Part shown: positions 24,155 to 33,617 of the stretch, one piece after another
How positions within the stretch are numbered: position 1 is the stretch's first letter
How the letters are laid out: every line of letters begins with the position of its first letter
Source: Picocystis sp. L7
Taxonomy: Eukaryota > Chlorophyta > Picocystophyceae > Picocystales > Picocystaceae
Length of the DNA: 64,000 nt
Assembly (NCBI GenBank): GCA_020975725.1
Contig: QXJR01000012.1
Coordinates: forward strand, 186,001 to 250,000
Direction of reading: 5' to 3'
Translations under genes and position numbers: made by a program
Notes under the pieces: generated by a model
The model's database searches: none
What the model was told of the DNA's origin: nothing
The model's input: only the letters and a program-made list of their open reading frames with translations

Positions 24155-26002
24155 CTACAGGTAACCTGCGTCTTTTGCTGCAGCCACGGCCATGAGGAGT
24201 CCAAAGGCTGTAAACATGGCTGCCTTCTTCAGCTTCCTGTACTTGTCGTCCTGCTCCACCTTTGCAGGCTTGGGCTTCACCAGGAGTACCAAAAGGGAAG
24301 TGAAGGCAAACGACACCACCGTGGAGGATAAGGTGCACACGTTGTATGGCATGCTGAAATCAGGAATGGTCAACGAAATCATCAGGCCATCCAAGTAAAT
24401 GTGGTGTGTGGGGAACTTTTCCAACAGCTGAAGCAATGGACGATCCGTGACGTCGTCCGGTATCCCGTGCAGAGGGAATGCTTCGATGGATTTCCATGTG
24501 CTATCCAGCTTTCCTACTTCTGTTATGTTGTTAGGAAAAATTTCTGTGACGGAGGCCACTGCTGCGGGAATATCCTCCCCACGACTAGCATCGGTCGGAT
24601 ACTCCGTTCTCCTCAAGAACATTTTTTGAAATTCCAAGGTCAGAAGCGCATGCTTTGCCGTCTTGGGCAGGTCGTAGCAGAGCTCCACGAGGGAAGGCTG
24701 CACCCGGTCCCGAGAAGGGCTGTAATGGAGGGCTAACACACCTTCACCTTGCGATTGGCCATCGATTTCCAGTTTTAGTGTGTGAATCCATACGCGCAAG
24801 AACCAGGGCAGATACTGAAACAGACACACCTGCAGCTTGTTATCAAGTGCACCCAGGATTGGAACAGTGGTTCTCCTTCGAAACTCGTAAGCAATGCCTC
24901 CGGAATCGCCGGTCGAATGGGTAATGTAGCTGTCTGCAATAAACAACGGCCACTCGGGTTCCCAGGCTTCAACATCTTCCTTCCACTCTAGCTCTAACCT
25001 GAGAGGCTTCTGTTTGGTATACAACAGCAGCGGATAGTCAAGAAGAGTAGACCGGCTGATAGTGGCATTCTTGCCGGATGGATCTTTGGCTTCACAGTCC
25101 AGCAGTGAAGGTGCCGCAGGGCTCAAGGAGAAGCCCGCAGTTTCTTCCAGGCTTAGGCCTCCCTTCATATCTGCACCTCCCGGGAGAGATTTGCTAGCTT
25201 GCACGTAAATGTGCGAGCTTTGCGAGGAGGGACAAGGTCCCTGAACAGTCCCCAGCTGTTCTTGTAATGCCCAATTCCTAGAGATGCGATCTTTACTGTA
25301 CTTCCCAGTTGGGATGACCAGGAGGATCGTGTTTGTGAGCACGAGCAACTCATTGGTCACCTGCAAGTGCGACCCCATGGAGTGATACAGGGAATCGTAA
25401 AGCTTGTGTCGATTCCTCAACAGCGATCCGATGCCTGCCACATCCCTGCAAGGTAGCAGCTTGAGCCACGGGGTGAGGTTCTCGGTGCAGGTTGCTTCTC
25501 GAGGCAGTACACCGTACCTGGTTGCGGTGCGTTCTCGGAAGGGTCCTCCAATTGGGAAGTATTTCGGTTGTATGTGTTTGCTACCATCTGCCAGGAACGA
25601 AAGCGAGGTGCAGAAGAGTCCACCCATGGCGTGCGTGAGGTTTCGCCACAGGGTCCGGTCGGTTTCTTCGTCCTTCGGCACGTAATTCATCACCAGCTCC
25701 GCACCCACAGGACTGGCCGGCTGTGGCGGTCTTCCCCATTTGCGATAGTTCCATCTCCCAGACGTGAGCCTCAGCTGGGCGTCCTCGACGTTGGCGTGCG
25801 CCTGTGCGAGGTGGGCGATGGCGTGTGGGAATCCTTGGCTGGGTTCTTCACCGCGTTCGGCGGCGAGCTGGAAGTGGAAGTGGGCCATGAGGTGTCCATT
25901 GGGAAGGGGACGTAGCAGAAGTTCTTCCGTGAACCTCTCTCGCACTCCGACCGCCGTTGCAATCCACAGGAAAAGCGGCAAGCCGCGCATCATCATCCTC
26001 AT
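24155..26002 (-). CDS. PIGT: GPI transamidase subunit PIG-T/Gpi16
   Basis: PIG-T is the ER-membrane subunit of GPI transamidase, which attaches preformed GPI anchors to proteins. The 615-aa product starts with a signal peptide (MRMMMRGLPLFLWIATAVGV) followed by ERFTEELLLRPLPNGHLMAHF, the conserved family N-terminus. Later landmarks are RLTSGRWNYRKWG, YPTDASRGEDIPAAV and, close to the end, IPDFSMPYNVCTLSSTVV, the PIG-T signature leading into the single C-terminal membrane helix. A Lys-rich cytosolic tail with a second hydrophobic patch ends the protein. The open frame extends upstream to 26464, but the signal peptide fixes the ATG at 26002. The coding region is intronless. The gene lies 257 bp downstream of the alpha/beta hydrolase on the same strand. 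Confidence 0.9.
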   Translation of the reverse strand: MRMMMRGLPLFLWIATAVGVRERFTEELLLRPLPNGHLMAHFHFQLAAERGEEPSQGFPHAIAHLAQAHANVEDAQLRLTSGRWNYRKWGRPPQPASPVGAELVMNYVPKDEETDRTLWRNLTHAMGGLFCTSLSFLADGSKHIQPKYFPIGGPFRERTATRYGVLPREATCTENLTPWLKLLPCRDVAGIGSLLRNRHKLYDSLYHSMGSHLQVTNELLVLTNTILLVIPTGKYSKDRISRNWALQEQLGTVQGPCPSSQSSHIYVQASKSLPGGADMKGGLSLEETAGFSLSPAAPSLLDCEAKDPSGKNATISRSTLLDYPLLLYTKQKPLRLELEWKEDVEAWEPEWPLFIADSYITHSTGDSGGIAYEFRRRTTVPILGALDNKLQVCLFQYLPWFLRVWIHTLKLEIDGQSQGEGVLALHYSPSRDRVQPSLVELCYDLPKTAKHALLTLEFQKMFLRRTEYPTDASRGEDIPAAVASVTEIFPNNITEVGKLDSTWKSIEAFPLHGIPDDVTDRPLLQLLEKFPTHHIYLDGLMISLTIPDFSMPYNVCTLSSTVVSFAFTSLLVLLVKPKPAKVEQDDKYRKLKKAAMFTAFGLLMAVAAAKDAGYL

Positions 26003-26259
26003 CCTTTCCTCCTTGGCTTCGTTCTGTCCATCCCAGGGTCCACTCCCTTTCGAACCCAGGAACGTTCCAACTGGGTCTCCCAATGGAAAGGCGAGATCTG
26101 TCCGGTTCCATCGGATTCGAACCCGTCGTCCCTGAGCACCGGAAGGAAGAAGGGGGGCATTCGATCGCTTCCAAAAGGGGGGCACAGATGGGACAGAAAA
26201 GGTCGACGCACGTCCACCTTGCTTGGGCTTTCCACGGGGAGGAAGGGTCGGAACTTGAT

Positions 26260-27372
26260 TCATGGAGAAGGAAGGAATGGAGAAGACGAGCGTGTGGGAA
26301 GCAGATGGCGATCCAGGAACGCAGCAGCTGCTTGGTGCATCTCCGACGTGGCCTCGTGGCCGACCCCAGATTGGATGAAGGCATCCAAGGCGTCGGCGGA
26401 ATTGAAGGTTGCATAGGCGTCCTTGGTCCGTTCCAAGGCCAATCGAAGGCCAGGAAGGGGACATCTAGGATCCAATTCCCCATTCAACACCAGTAAGGGC
26501 CGCGGTGCGATCAAAGGCAAGCTCTGTGGCGCATCGGCGTACGTCAACAGCCCCGGTGCGATGCGGTCCCACACCCGTTTCACCACTGAAGCATCGCAAT
26601 TGACCTTGCCCAAATCTTTCGTGGCCACGTCAAACACGCTGGGCGCATCTCCACGGCGCAGGCTCTCGGCTCTGGCCTGCCATCGATCGTGTTCCACCGC
26701 CCAAGCGAAGGACTGCACGCCAATCATGGGCGCTGCACAGCTCAAGCGTTCGTCTGCAGCTGCCCATAACCAGGCGTGCATGCCTCCCAGGCTCACGCCG
26801 GTCACGCCCACGCGTTCGGGATCTACATCTGCGCGCTGCTGCACGTGATCGAGCAAGCGCATGAGGTCGTAGACGGTGTCGAAGAGGAACGGCCTGGCGT
26901 CTGCCGTTCGCCAGGACCGCACCAGCGCGTCGTTGTAGGCGTCGGATGCACGCGAACCGTGATGTCGCGAGTCCACAGACACCGCCAGGTATCCGCGCGA
27001 TGCGTACTGTGCGGCTTGACGCGCCAACTGTCGACGGTCGCCGCCCGTCGCGTGGAGGAGCACCACGCAAGGACGCAAGCTCGTCGTTTCATCGCGTCCT
27101 CCATCTTCCACAGGTTTCATAAACACGGCTGGTGTCCATTCCTGGCCGTTTCCGTCGCTTTCGTCCGTAAAAAGCTCCACGTCTTCGACGTGGACGCGGA
27201 ACTCGTCCGCCAGCGCACGCCACTTCGCGGCCTGGCGAGGATCCGAATCTTGTCGCGACGGCCGCGTGGACACTGGTTGGAGCAGCTGCTTCTCTCTCCC
27301 GCGGCACAGCGTCGCACGGAGCGCCGCACGGAGTCCTTCTGCGTCGGCCATGGCCGTGGCACGTGCGACCAT
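26260..27372 (-). CDS. Alpha/beta hydrolase, dienelactone hydrolase-like
   Basis: A serine hydrolase of unknown substrate. The fold begins with VVLLHATGGDRRQLARQAAQY and the strand YLAVSVDSRHHGSRA. The nucleophile elbow is GVSLGG, the acid is probably Asp in LNGELDPRCP, and the base His is in SGVGHEATSEM. The HATGG oxyanion turn and YNDALVRSWR insertion resemble plant and bacterial acyl-peptidase or dienelactone-hydrolase-like proteins. The frame is open from 27570; starts at 27570 (436 aa), 27372 (370 aa) and 27351 are possible. The extra 66 residues of the longest form are hydrophobic and Ser/Pro-rich and could be a targeting peptide. I list 27372 as a compromise. No transmembrane segment is evident in the core. 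Confidence 0.8.
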   Translation of the reverse strand: MVARATAMADAEGLRAALRATLCRGREKQLLQPVSTRPSRQDSDPRQAAKWRALADEFRVHVEDVELFTDESDGNGQEWTPAVFMKPVEDGGRDETTSLRPCVVLLHATGGDRRQLARQAAQYASRGYLAVSVDSRHHGSRASDAYNDALVRSWRTADARPFLFDTVYDLMRLLDHVQQRADVDPERVGVTGVSLGGMHAWLWAAADERLSCAAPMIGVQSFAWAVEHDRWQARAESLRRGDAPSVFDVATKDLGKVNCDASVVKRVWDRIAPGLLTYADAPQSLPLIAPRPLLVLNGELDPRCPLPGLRLALERTKDAYATFNSADALDAFIQSGVGHEATSEMHQAAAAFLDRHLLPTRSSSPFLPSP

Positions 27373-27707
27373 GTCCGTCCCTTGGTCTCCCACTCGAAGC
27401 AGGGAAGGATGCCCAAGCCACCATTCCAGCAAGTGGAAGGATGGGAACCAAGAGCTGTGCTTCCTGCTGCCAGACCATCCAGAGCCAAGACCCACGGACA
27501 GACGGCCCAAGCAGGCGGGTGGCACAGGGAGGAACGCTCGTGGAAGGATCGAGGCGAGGTGGCCGTGCATCGCGGTTTATTGAAGGCCTGTGGGTGTCGA
27601 TTGCAATTCCGTGGCGGATCCACCACGGGGCTCCGTGGACAATGGGGTCCACCGCACCAACCTGTGCGTGATGGATTGCTTGCCCAACACCGTGCTTGTG
27701 CCTGCTA

Positions 27708-28703
27708 TCAATAACCCAGCATACGCCAGTACCACGGGGTGTCATTTAAATACATCTTTTCGTCCTCCTCCAGTACGACGTCGGGAATGTCATCGAAATC
27801 GACTTCCGGGGGCTCCACGGGAGGCTCTTCCACGTGTTCCGGAGGGGGTGCAAACATGCCGGCGAAACGCTTCTTCTGGGCCCGCAGGATCTGCTCCCTT
27901 TCTTGCTGGATGTCACGCATTAGTTTGAGGGCCGCTGTATCCTTGGGTTCCCTCTCAAGGACCATACGTATGTCGTCCTCTGCCTCGTCGGTCTGTCCCA
28001 GCTTGAAGCGGGCCAACGCACGGCGATAGAGTGCTTTCAAATTCTCTCCCCCAGTCACGAGGGCTTCGGTTGTGTCGAGGATGACGCCGTTCCAATCTTC
28101 CACTTGCATTTTGCATGCCGACAGGTTTACGAGCAGGGGGATACGCACTTGGTTCACTTGATCCAAGTGTTCGCCTTCCACTTGCATGATATATTCTGGA
28201 GGTAGGTAGCTCAATCCAATATCGTAATGATTACTTGCATCTCTCCAGTTTTTCTTCTTGTAGGATGCGTTTCCTCTGTTTTTCCTGATCTCGGCCGCTT
28301 TGAGTCTTTCTTCGAAGAACATGACCCCTCTGGACTTTGCGTTGTCCGGATCTTCCCAATCCAGCAGTTCCACTTCGTAGATTACCTTGGAAGGCGGAGG
28401 CACGTCAGGAAGCGATGGCTTCTTTCGACGCTTTTTTTTGAGTTTGGGTTCGAATTCGAGCTGCACGGTTTGTCCCGGTCGGACACCTTCCAGGGCCATT
28501 CTCACGCCTGGCAGTTCTTCTTCGGTGTCGTCCAACATCACCTGCCTCACCTCCTCTTCCTCTCCTGGATCGAGGGCTTCTCCACTCTCGGCGATCCATC
28601 CGCGAAGCCTCACGAATGCCTTGGCTCCTTCGGGCGGAGACGTGCGTTTTCCGTCCTCCAGCGCCTCTCGAGTGCGCGTCACGCGCTTCCGCGGTCCTTC
28701 CAT
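27708..28703 (-). CDS. FKBP-like immunophilin with TPR domain
   Basis: A 331-aa protein with a degenerate FK506-binding-type domain at the N-terminus and tetratricopeptide repeats after it, the layout of FKBP-TPR co-chaperones (FKBP38/AIP/TWD1-like) that bind HSP90. The FKBP remnant is seen in GVRPGQTVQLEF and the ending strand KVIYEVELLDWED. The typical active-site aromatic residues are not apparent, so prolyl-isomerase activity is doubtful. TPR helices follow (RKNRGNASYKKKNWRDASNHY, PLLVNLSACKMQVEDW, NLKALYRRALARFKLGQ). The tail is acidic and ends DTPWYWRMLGY. The start at 28703 (MEGPRKRV) was chosen because the frame upstream runs into a simple pyrimidine repeat. Confidence 0.78.
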   Translation of the reverse strand: MEGPRKRVTRTREALEDGKRTSPPEGAKAFVRLRGWIAESGEALDPGEEEEVRQVMLDDTEEELPGVRMALEGVRPGQTVQLEFEPKLKKKRRKKPSLPDVPPPSKVIYEVELLDWEDPDNAKSRGVMFFEERLKAAEIRKNRGNASYKKKNWRDASNHYDIGLSYLPPEYIMQVEGEHLDQVNQVRIPLLVNLSACKMQVEDWNGVILDTTEALVTGGENLKALYRRALARFKLGQTDEAEDDIRMVLEREPKDTAALKLMRDIQQEREQILRAQKKRFAGMFAPPPEHVEEPPVEPPEVDFDDIPDVVLEEDEKMYLNDTPWYWRMLGY

Positions 28704-28735
28704 CCCGTCGACGACCCCACGTCCTGGGCTCCCTC

Positions 28736-29110
28736 TCCTCCCTCTCCCACACCCTCTCTGTCTCCCTCTCTCACACACCCTGTCTTTCTCCTGCCTCTCC
28801 CACACCCTCTGTCTGTCTCCTCCCTCCCACACTCTCTGTGTCCCCCCTCTCACTCTCTGTCTCCCTCTCTCCCACACACCCTGTCTGTCTCCCACTCTGC
28901 CAGACTCTCTGTCTGTCTCCCCTCTCTCACACACCCTGTCTGTCTCCTGCCTCTCCCACACCCTCCGTCTGTCTCCTCCCTCCCACACTCTCTGTCTCCC
29001 TCTCTCACACACCCTGTCCGTCTCCCCCCTCCCACACACCCTGTCCTTCACCCTCTTACACACCCTGTCCGTCGCCCTCTCACACGCCCCGTCTGTCCCC
29101 ATTGCTCCCC
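28736..29110. repeat. Pyrimidine-rich simple repeat (CTCTGTCTCC / CACACCCTGT)
   Basis: About 370 bp of imperfect tandem repeats built from CTCTGTCTGTCTCC, CCTCTCTCACACACC and related units, all pyrimidines plus A/G at fixed points. The strand asymmetry is strong: almost pure C/T on plus. It creates long artefactual open frames on both strands. It lies directly upstream of the FKBP-TPR gene and in the space shared with the CK2 gene, so it could affect promoter structure. Confidence 0.8.
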
Positions 29111-29780
29111 CTTCAAACATGCTCTTCGGCGAATGCTCCTCCTCGCGTTCTCCTTACGGCTCCCATCCCCCACATTGAGTCTATAGATCCTTACTTGTTG
29201 GTAGTGTTCGTTCTTCCATTCTCCCAAGTGTTCCCTCTCGCTTTCTACGATTCCCTCCCTCTCTCTCCCTCTCTTTATCAAAGGGAAGCACGCAAGAAAA
29301 CACCCTCCACAAGCCATCCTTGGCACAATCTGCCTCGTGGTGTTCGCGGCACACCCGTCTGGCCATCTGGCTAGCGTTCCCCTTGCCGTGTTTGGATGCT
29401 TGTGTCGAACGTTGCCCTCCCCCTTCACGGTGGGAGGGGGGACCGTCCGCACCTCTCCTTATCCTTCCCCTGCACCGTGGCACATGCGTTGCACGCCGGA
29501 TGCATCGTTGAGACAACCTCGGCGGTCATGCCATTCCCATCGTTCGTGTGTCTTCCCATCCCCTCCGCGAGGGAGGACCGAAGGCCCCTCTTTCAAAAGG
29601 GGGGCACGTCCGTTCCCTCCCTTCGTGTACTTAACTTCAGATACCCCCCTTGTGGCTGGGGTGGAGCCATCCAGATCCCATCGCTTCGAGACCAAAAAGA
29701 CGTGAGAGATCGAACGCCTTCGGCCAGAGTGGACGCACTTGGCGCGCTTCTCACGGACCCGAAACGCACGCGGGAGCGGC
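29111..29780. other. Divergent promoter region, FKBP-TPR and CK2
   Basis: Intergenic DNA between divergent genes. A CT-rich segment (29200-29280) continues the low-complexity character. No further gene was recognised. Confidence 0.45.
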
Positions 29781-31268
29781 ATGGCGACCGCAGGATATCG
29801 TATCGGTGCGTGAAGAAGGTCTGGGAAGACGCACGGGGGCCGAAACGAAAGGACGGAGGCGTGGCGGACCGAAGCACGCCGAAGAAAACGAACCCTATGG
29901 GAAGCTGACGGAGAGACGTGAACACGTGCAGGCAAAGCCGTGCGACAGCGAGGCGCAGAATCCAAAGCACGCGTGTACGCCGAAATCAACGAAATCCAAC
30001 CGAGGGAATACTGGGATTACGAAGCACTCGAAGTGCAGTGGGGGTGAGGATCGAAAGCAACACGAACAGACGAGAACCCACGCAACAGAACAAGCTGCAA
30101 GTGCAAGATGGCTGACCGAACGACGCGCCCCGAACGAACAAACAAGGGAGCAAGAAGATTACGACGTGGTGCGAAAAGTGGGCCGAGGAAAATACAGCGA
30201 AGTGTTCGAAGGAACCAATGTTAAGACCGGGGAAAAGGTCATCATCAAAATCCTCAAACCCGTGAAGAAAAAAAAGGTGCGCTCGAAGAGGACGAGGGTA
30301 CCGACGCGCACCCGCGAGGAAGGTTGACTAGATGTGGACACCGAGAGACGCTGACCGGTCCCTTGCTTGACGTGATGGCCTGCAGATCAAGAGGGAGATC
30401 AAAATATTGCAGAACCTTCGGGAGGGACCCAACGTGATTCGCCTGCTAGATATTGTCCGCGACCCCGAATCGAAAACCCCCAGCCTGGTCTTCGAGCATG
30501 TCAACAACAAAGATTTCAAAATCCTTTATCCCACGCTCAGTGATCACGAGATTAGGTTCTACATGTACGAGCTTCTGAGAGCACTGGACTTTTGCCATTC
30601 CAAAGGAATCATGCATAGAGATGTCAAACCTCACAATGTACGTGGATGGGATCGATTCCCAACTGTGGAAGATGGAAATTTGCCAACAAGCGCTGACCAG
30701 CGTTGGAACGCTTTGTCTCGTGCAGGTGATGATCGATCATGAGAAGAAAGAGTTGCGCCTGATTGATTGGGGGCTTGCGGAATTCTACCATCCGTACAAG
30801 GAGTACAATGTCCGAGTCGCCTCCAGGTATTTCAAGGGGCCTGAACTTTTGGTAGACTTGCAGGACTACGATTATTCCCTGGATTTATGGAGTTTGGGGT
30901 GCATGCTTGCTGGGATCATCTTCAGACGGGAACCATTCTTTTACGGTCGGGACAATTACGACCAACTGGTCAAGATCGCCAAAGTTTTGGGAACAGATGA
31001 GCTCCATGCTTACCTGGCCAAGTACAAGCTGGAACTCGACCCTCAACTTGATGCACTTGTAGGGAAGCACACTAGGAAACCCTGGTCCAAGTTTATCACC
31101 TCAGATAACAAACACTTGGTGACACAGGAAGCTGTAGATTTTGTCGAGAAGCTTCTGCAGTATGATCATCAAGCTAGACCAACAGCAAAAGAAGCCATGG
31201 CGCACCCGTACTTTGACCCGGTACGTGCAGAGTGCGAAGAGAGAGCGAAGAGCCAGTCGATGCAATAA
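29781..31268 (+). CDS. CK2A: Casein kinase 2 catalytic subunit alpha (5 exons)
   Basis: CK2 alpha is a constitutively active Ser/Thr kinase that phosphorylates acidic sites in many nuclear and cytosolic proteins. My model has exons 29781-29805, 29932-30043, 30147-30276, 30386-30637 and 30726-31268, giving 353 aa. Introns are 126, 103, 109 and 88 bp, all GT-AG and phase-consistent. Hallmarks are [14 protein letters not shown], the Gly-rich loop [11 protein letters not shown], the basic cluster KPVKKKK, catalytic [18 protein letters not shown] (the CK2-specific DWG in place of DFG), and [20 protein letters not shown]. The C-terminus ends after [13 protein letters not shown]. Exons 2-5 are firm. 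The 25-bp first exon rests on frame and donor sequence only. Confidence 0.92.
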
Positions 31269-31269
31269 A
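31264..31269 (+). terminator. AATAAA overlapping CK2A stop codon
   Basis: The TAA stop (31266-31268) lies within AATAAA, as in the L17 gene. Whether it serves as a poly(A) signal is unclear, because cleavage would fall only a few bases after the stop. Confidence 0.3.
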
Positions 31270-31372
31270 CAAATGCCTTTACACCAGTCCCGTGCTTATC
31301 AAGGCTTCCTGGACATTGTGCACACTCGATTGTGCAAGTTCTGGAGCCTCTTTCCAACCAAGCTCCCAATAT

Positions 31373-32363
31373 TCAAGAGTCCCCATTCGCAATGCTGCTG
31401 AGAGCATCTGCTCCGAGTCCATAAAGCACACCTTCATACTTTTCAGGACCTCCTAATCTAGACGTTTTATTGAAGTATAGACAAACTAGTTTTTGGAAAG
31501 TGGCTGCAGTGAGTAGTGAATCCGAACCTGCCTGATGTTGTGGACCTATGCGCTCTACCTCCAGCATTTCGGCCAGCTTATTGAGCCCTCCATGTAGGCT
31601 GTCGCAGAATTTCATCATGTATTTGATGTCGTAGATTCTTGGGAAGAAAATCCTCAGAATTTCGAAAAAGTCCTCTTCCTTGTCTGGCAATGGGTGACAG
31701 GTCAACACTTTGATCAAGTACCCAAAGTCGTACCCACAATGGAAGGTTAACCAGCGTATCTCGTCGTTCAGCACCACCCCAGAAGTCATCAAGAGTTCCC
31801 CAAAGCGATGGACCTCGATTCCTCTCTGCATCAGCTCGTCGAAATCGATTCCCGATTCCTTCAGCAGCTCGATGGAGTCTTCTGCATACATGTCGTTTTC
31901 GACGTCGAATTCTCTGCGTTCGAAGCACATCTACGCGTTAGCATTCGTCTAGCATCGCATGCGTAGGATTCCGCCCGACGGGAAAGGGTCTTCGAGTACG
32001 GGCCAGCGTCAGGTGCAGGTTCGGCATCAAACCCTACGGTTGTCGAAAGGCCATCCTCATCGTGCCGACGCACCTGAAGTTGAACTGCCAGATGACCATG
32101 TATTTCCCATCGAAGGAAGGGAGGTTCCCGTCTTCGTCGCAGAACGTGAGTCCAAGCTGGATGAGCTTGAGCATGTCCACGTTGCACCGAAGGGTCTGGT
32201 ACTGGTACTCGTTCACCTTAGTGGAGTGCACGGGTCTGGCCACGACGCCAGGGAACTCGGTGTCCATGGCCACGTATTGGTACTGGTCCACCACTTCCCT
32301 GATCATGGCCATCTCTTCCTCTAAGTTGTCTGCCCATACCTGCGACTCGGTTCTCGTCAGCAT
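31373..32363 (-). CDS. CAF1: CCR4-NOT deadenylase CAF1 (CNOT7/POP2), 2 exons
   Basis: CAF1 is a DEDD-family 3'-5' exonuclease that shortens mRNA poly(A) tails within the CCR4-NOT complex. Exons are 32363-32074 and 31913-31373; the 160-bp intron (GTGCGT donor, CGCAG acceptor) joins WQFNF to [18 protein letters not shown] in phase, giving 276 aa. Catalytic acidic residues are in [17 protein letters not shown] and HQAGSDSLL, with [18 protein letters not shown] between. It is very similar to plant CAF1 proteins. The ATG at 32363 precedes the conserved [17 protein letters not shown]. The frame is open further upstream but without conserved sequence. The gene converges on CK2A, leaving 104 bp between the stop codons. 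Confidence 0.93.
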
Positions 32364-33617
32364 CCGACCTCCCGTCGCAACGAACGTCTTCCGGGCGTGG
32401 TTTCCGCCTCTTCCCTTCGTCCGTTCCCCGCGTCCCGCCGTGCACGCACCTCGCGGATGAGCAGCTCTTGGCCCTTGTTTTTCTCTCCCATCGCGGGCCA
32501 GGCGCGCGCATGCCCAGCTCGCACGTGCTCGCTTGTGCGACAGCGATGCCGTGCACCGACGTCCAAATGGCCCCTTCGCCTTCGTGAACACCGCACAAGT
32601 TAACCCAGGCGGGGGACGAACGGGGAGTTTCTTCTCTCGGGGGTCGAGGCGGGGTCCTCTTCCCCCAGGAACCCGAGAGGGACACAAGGACCCTGTCGAT
32701 GGGATGCGAAGAGCGCTGGGATCGGTGGGTGGAACAGGAAGGCGCAGGGATGTGCCTCGTGACCACGAAGATGCACGAGGATGTCTCCTTGTCACTCCAT
32801 CCAAAAAACGTCGGAAAGGCCTTCACGATGCGCTTAGAAAGGCCCGTGACATGGTCGTGCGAATTCTTTCCATCCGCCCTTTGGTGGATGCGAGGAAAGA
32901 CCGAACGCGGTGCTCCTGCTCTCGTGAACAAGGCGAGCGTTCACCGCCAATGATGAAGGCCGTTCCAAACGACGGATGTGTGGCGCAAATTGGCGTGCCA
33001 ATGCACACTAGAGGGTCAAATTCAATCTCCATGAATTTTCCTCATCGCGTGCCGGTTAGAAAACCGCATGTCTCCAAGTCGTCTCCATCGGGAATGTGGG
33101 ATTCGTGCTTGGCTTCGTGGTGCCGAATTGTACCATTCCTTATGCATTATTCGCATGGGAACACAAACACGCGTTGATGGTCTTGGAATGTCCGGCCATG
33201 AATCTAGATCTTTCCGTGCGGGATACATTCACCTCTTGATGCGAATGACCAATCCGCGAAGCCACAATAGATTGCAAGGAAGCAAGGCCACTTGCACACG
33301 AGCGTGGCAGTTTTAGTGCCTGTCCTTGAGACCCTGGTGTCGGTTGCACCCGTCCTTGCCGACATTTGTCCGTTCCCTTTTGCTCAGGCATTGGACGAAC
33401 GCAGCCATTCCGTCACCGCCATCTCAACACAACGCTTCGTACTTCGCTCCCCACCTCTTCCATGTTGACCATTTGGCAGGTTGGATGGATCGAAGTTCCC
33501 CCCTATCTCGGCCTTTGTGGGTCTTGGGATCTGGGGAGAGGAAGCCACCGTTCACAGTTGTGAAGTGGTTGTGACGTGGTCCTCAGACCGTCGGCATTCC
33601 TGTTTGCGTCGACAGCT
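32364..33617. other. Divergent intergenic region, CAF1 and NBS1
   Basis: About 1.25 kb between divergent genes. Several short frames occur on both strands (for example 32699-32953 plus), but none has recognisable motifs. It probably holds the two promoters and 5' UTRs. Confidence 0.45.

Noticed and set aside
28227-29186. Long plus-strand open frames over the FKBP-TPR 5' region
   Set aside because: They are produced by the CTCTGTCTCC-type repeat and translate to Ser/Leu/His/Pro repeats in all three frames; the minus strand carries the real gene.
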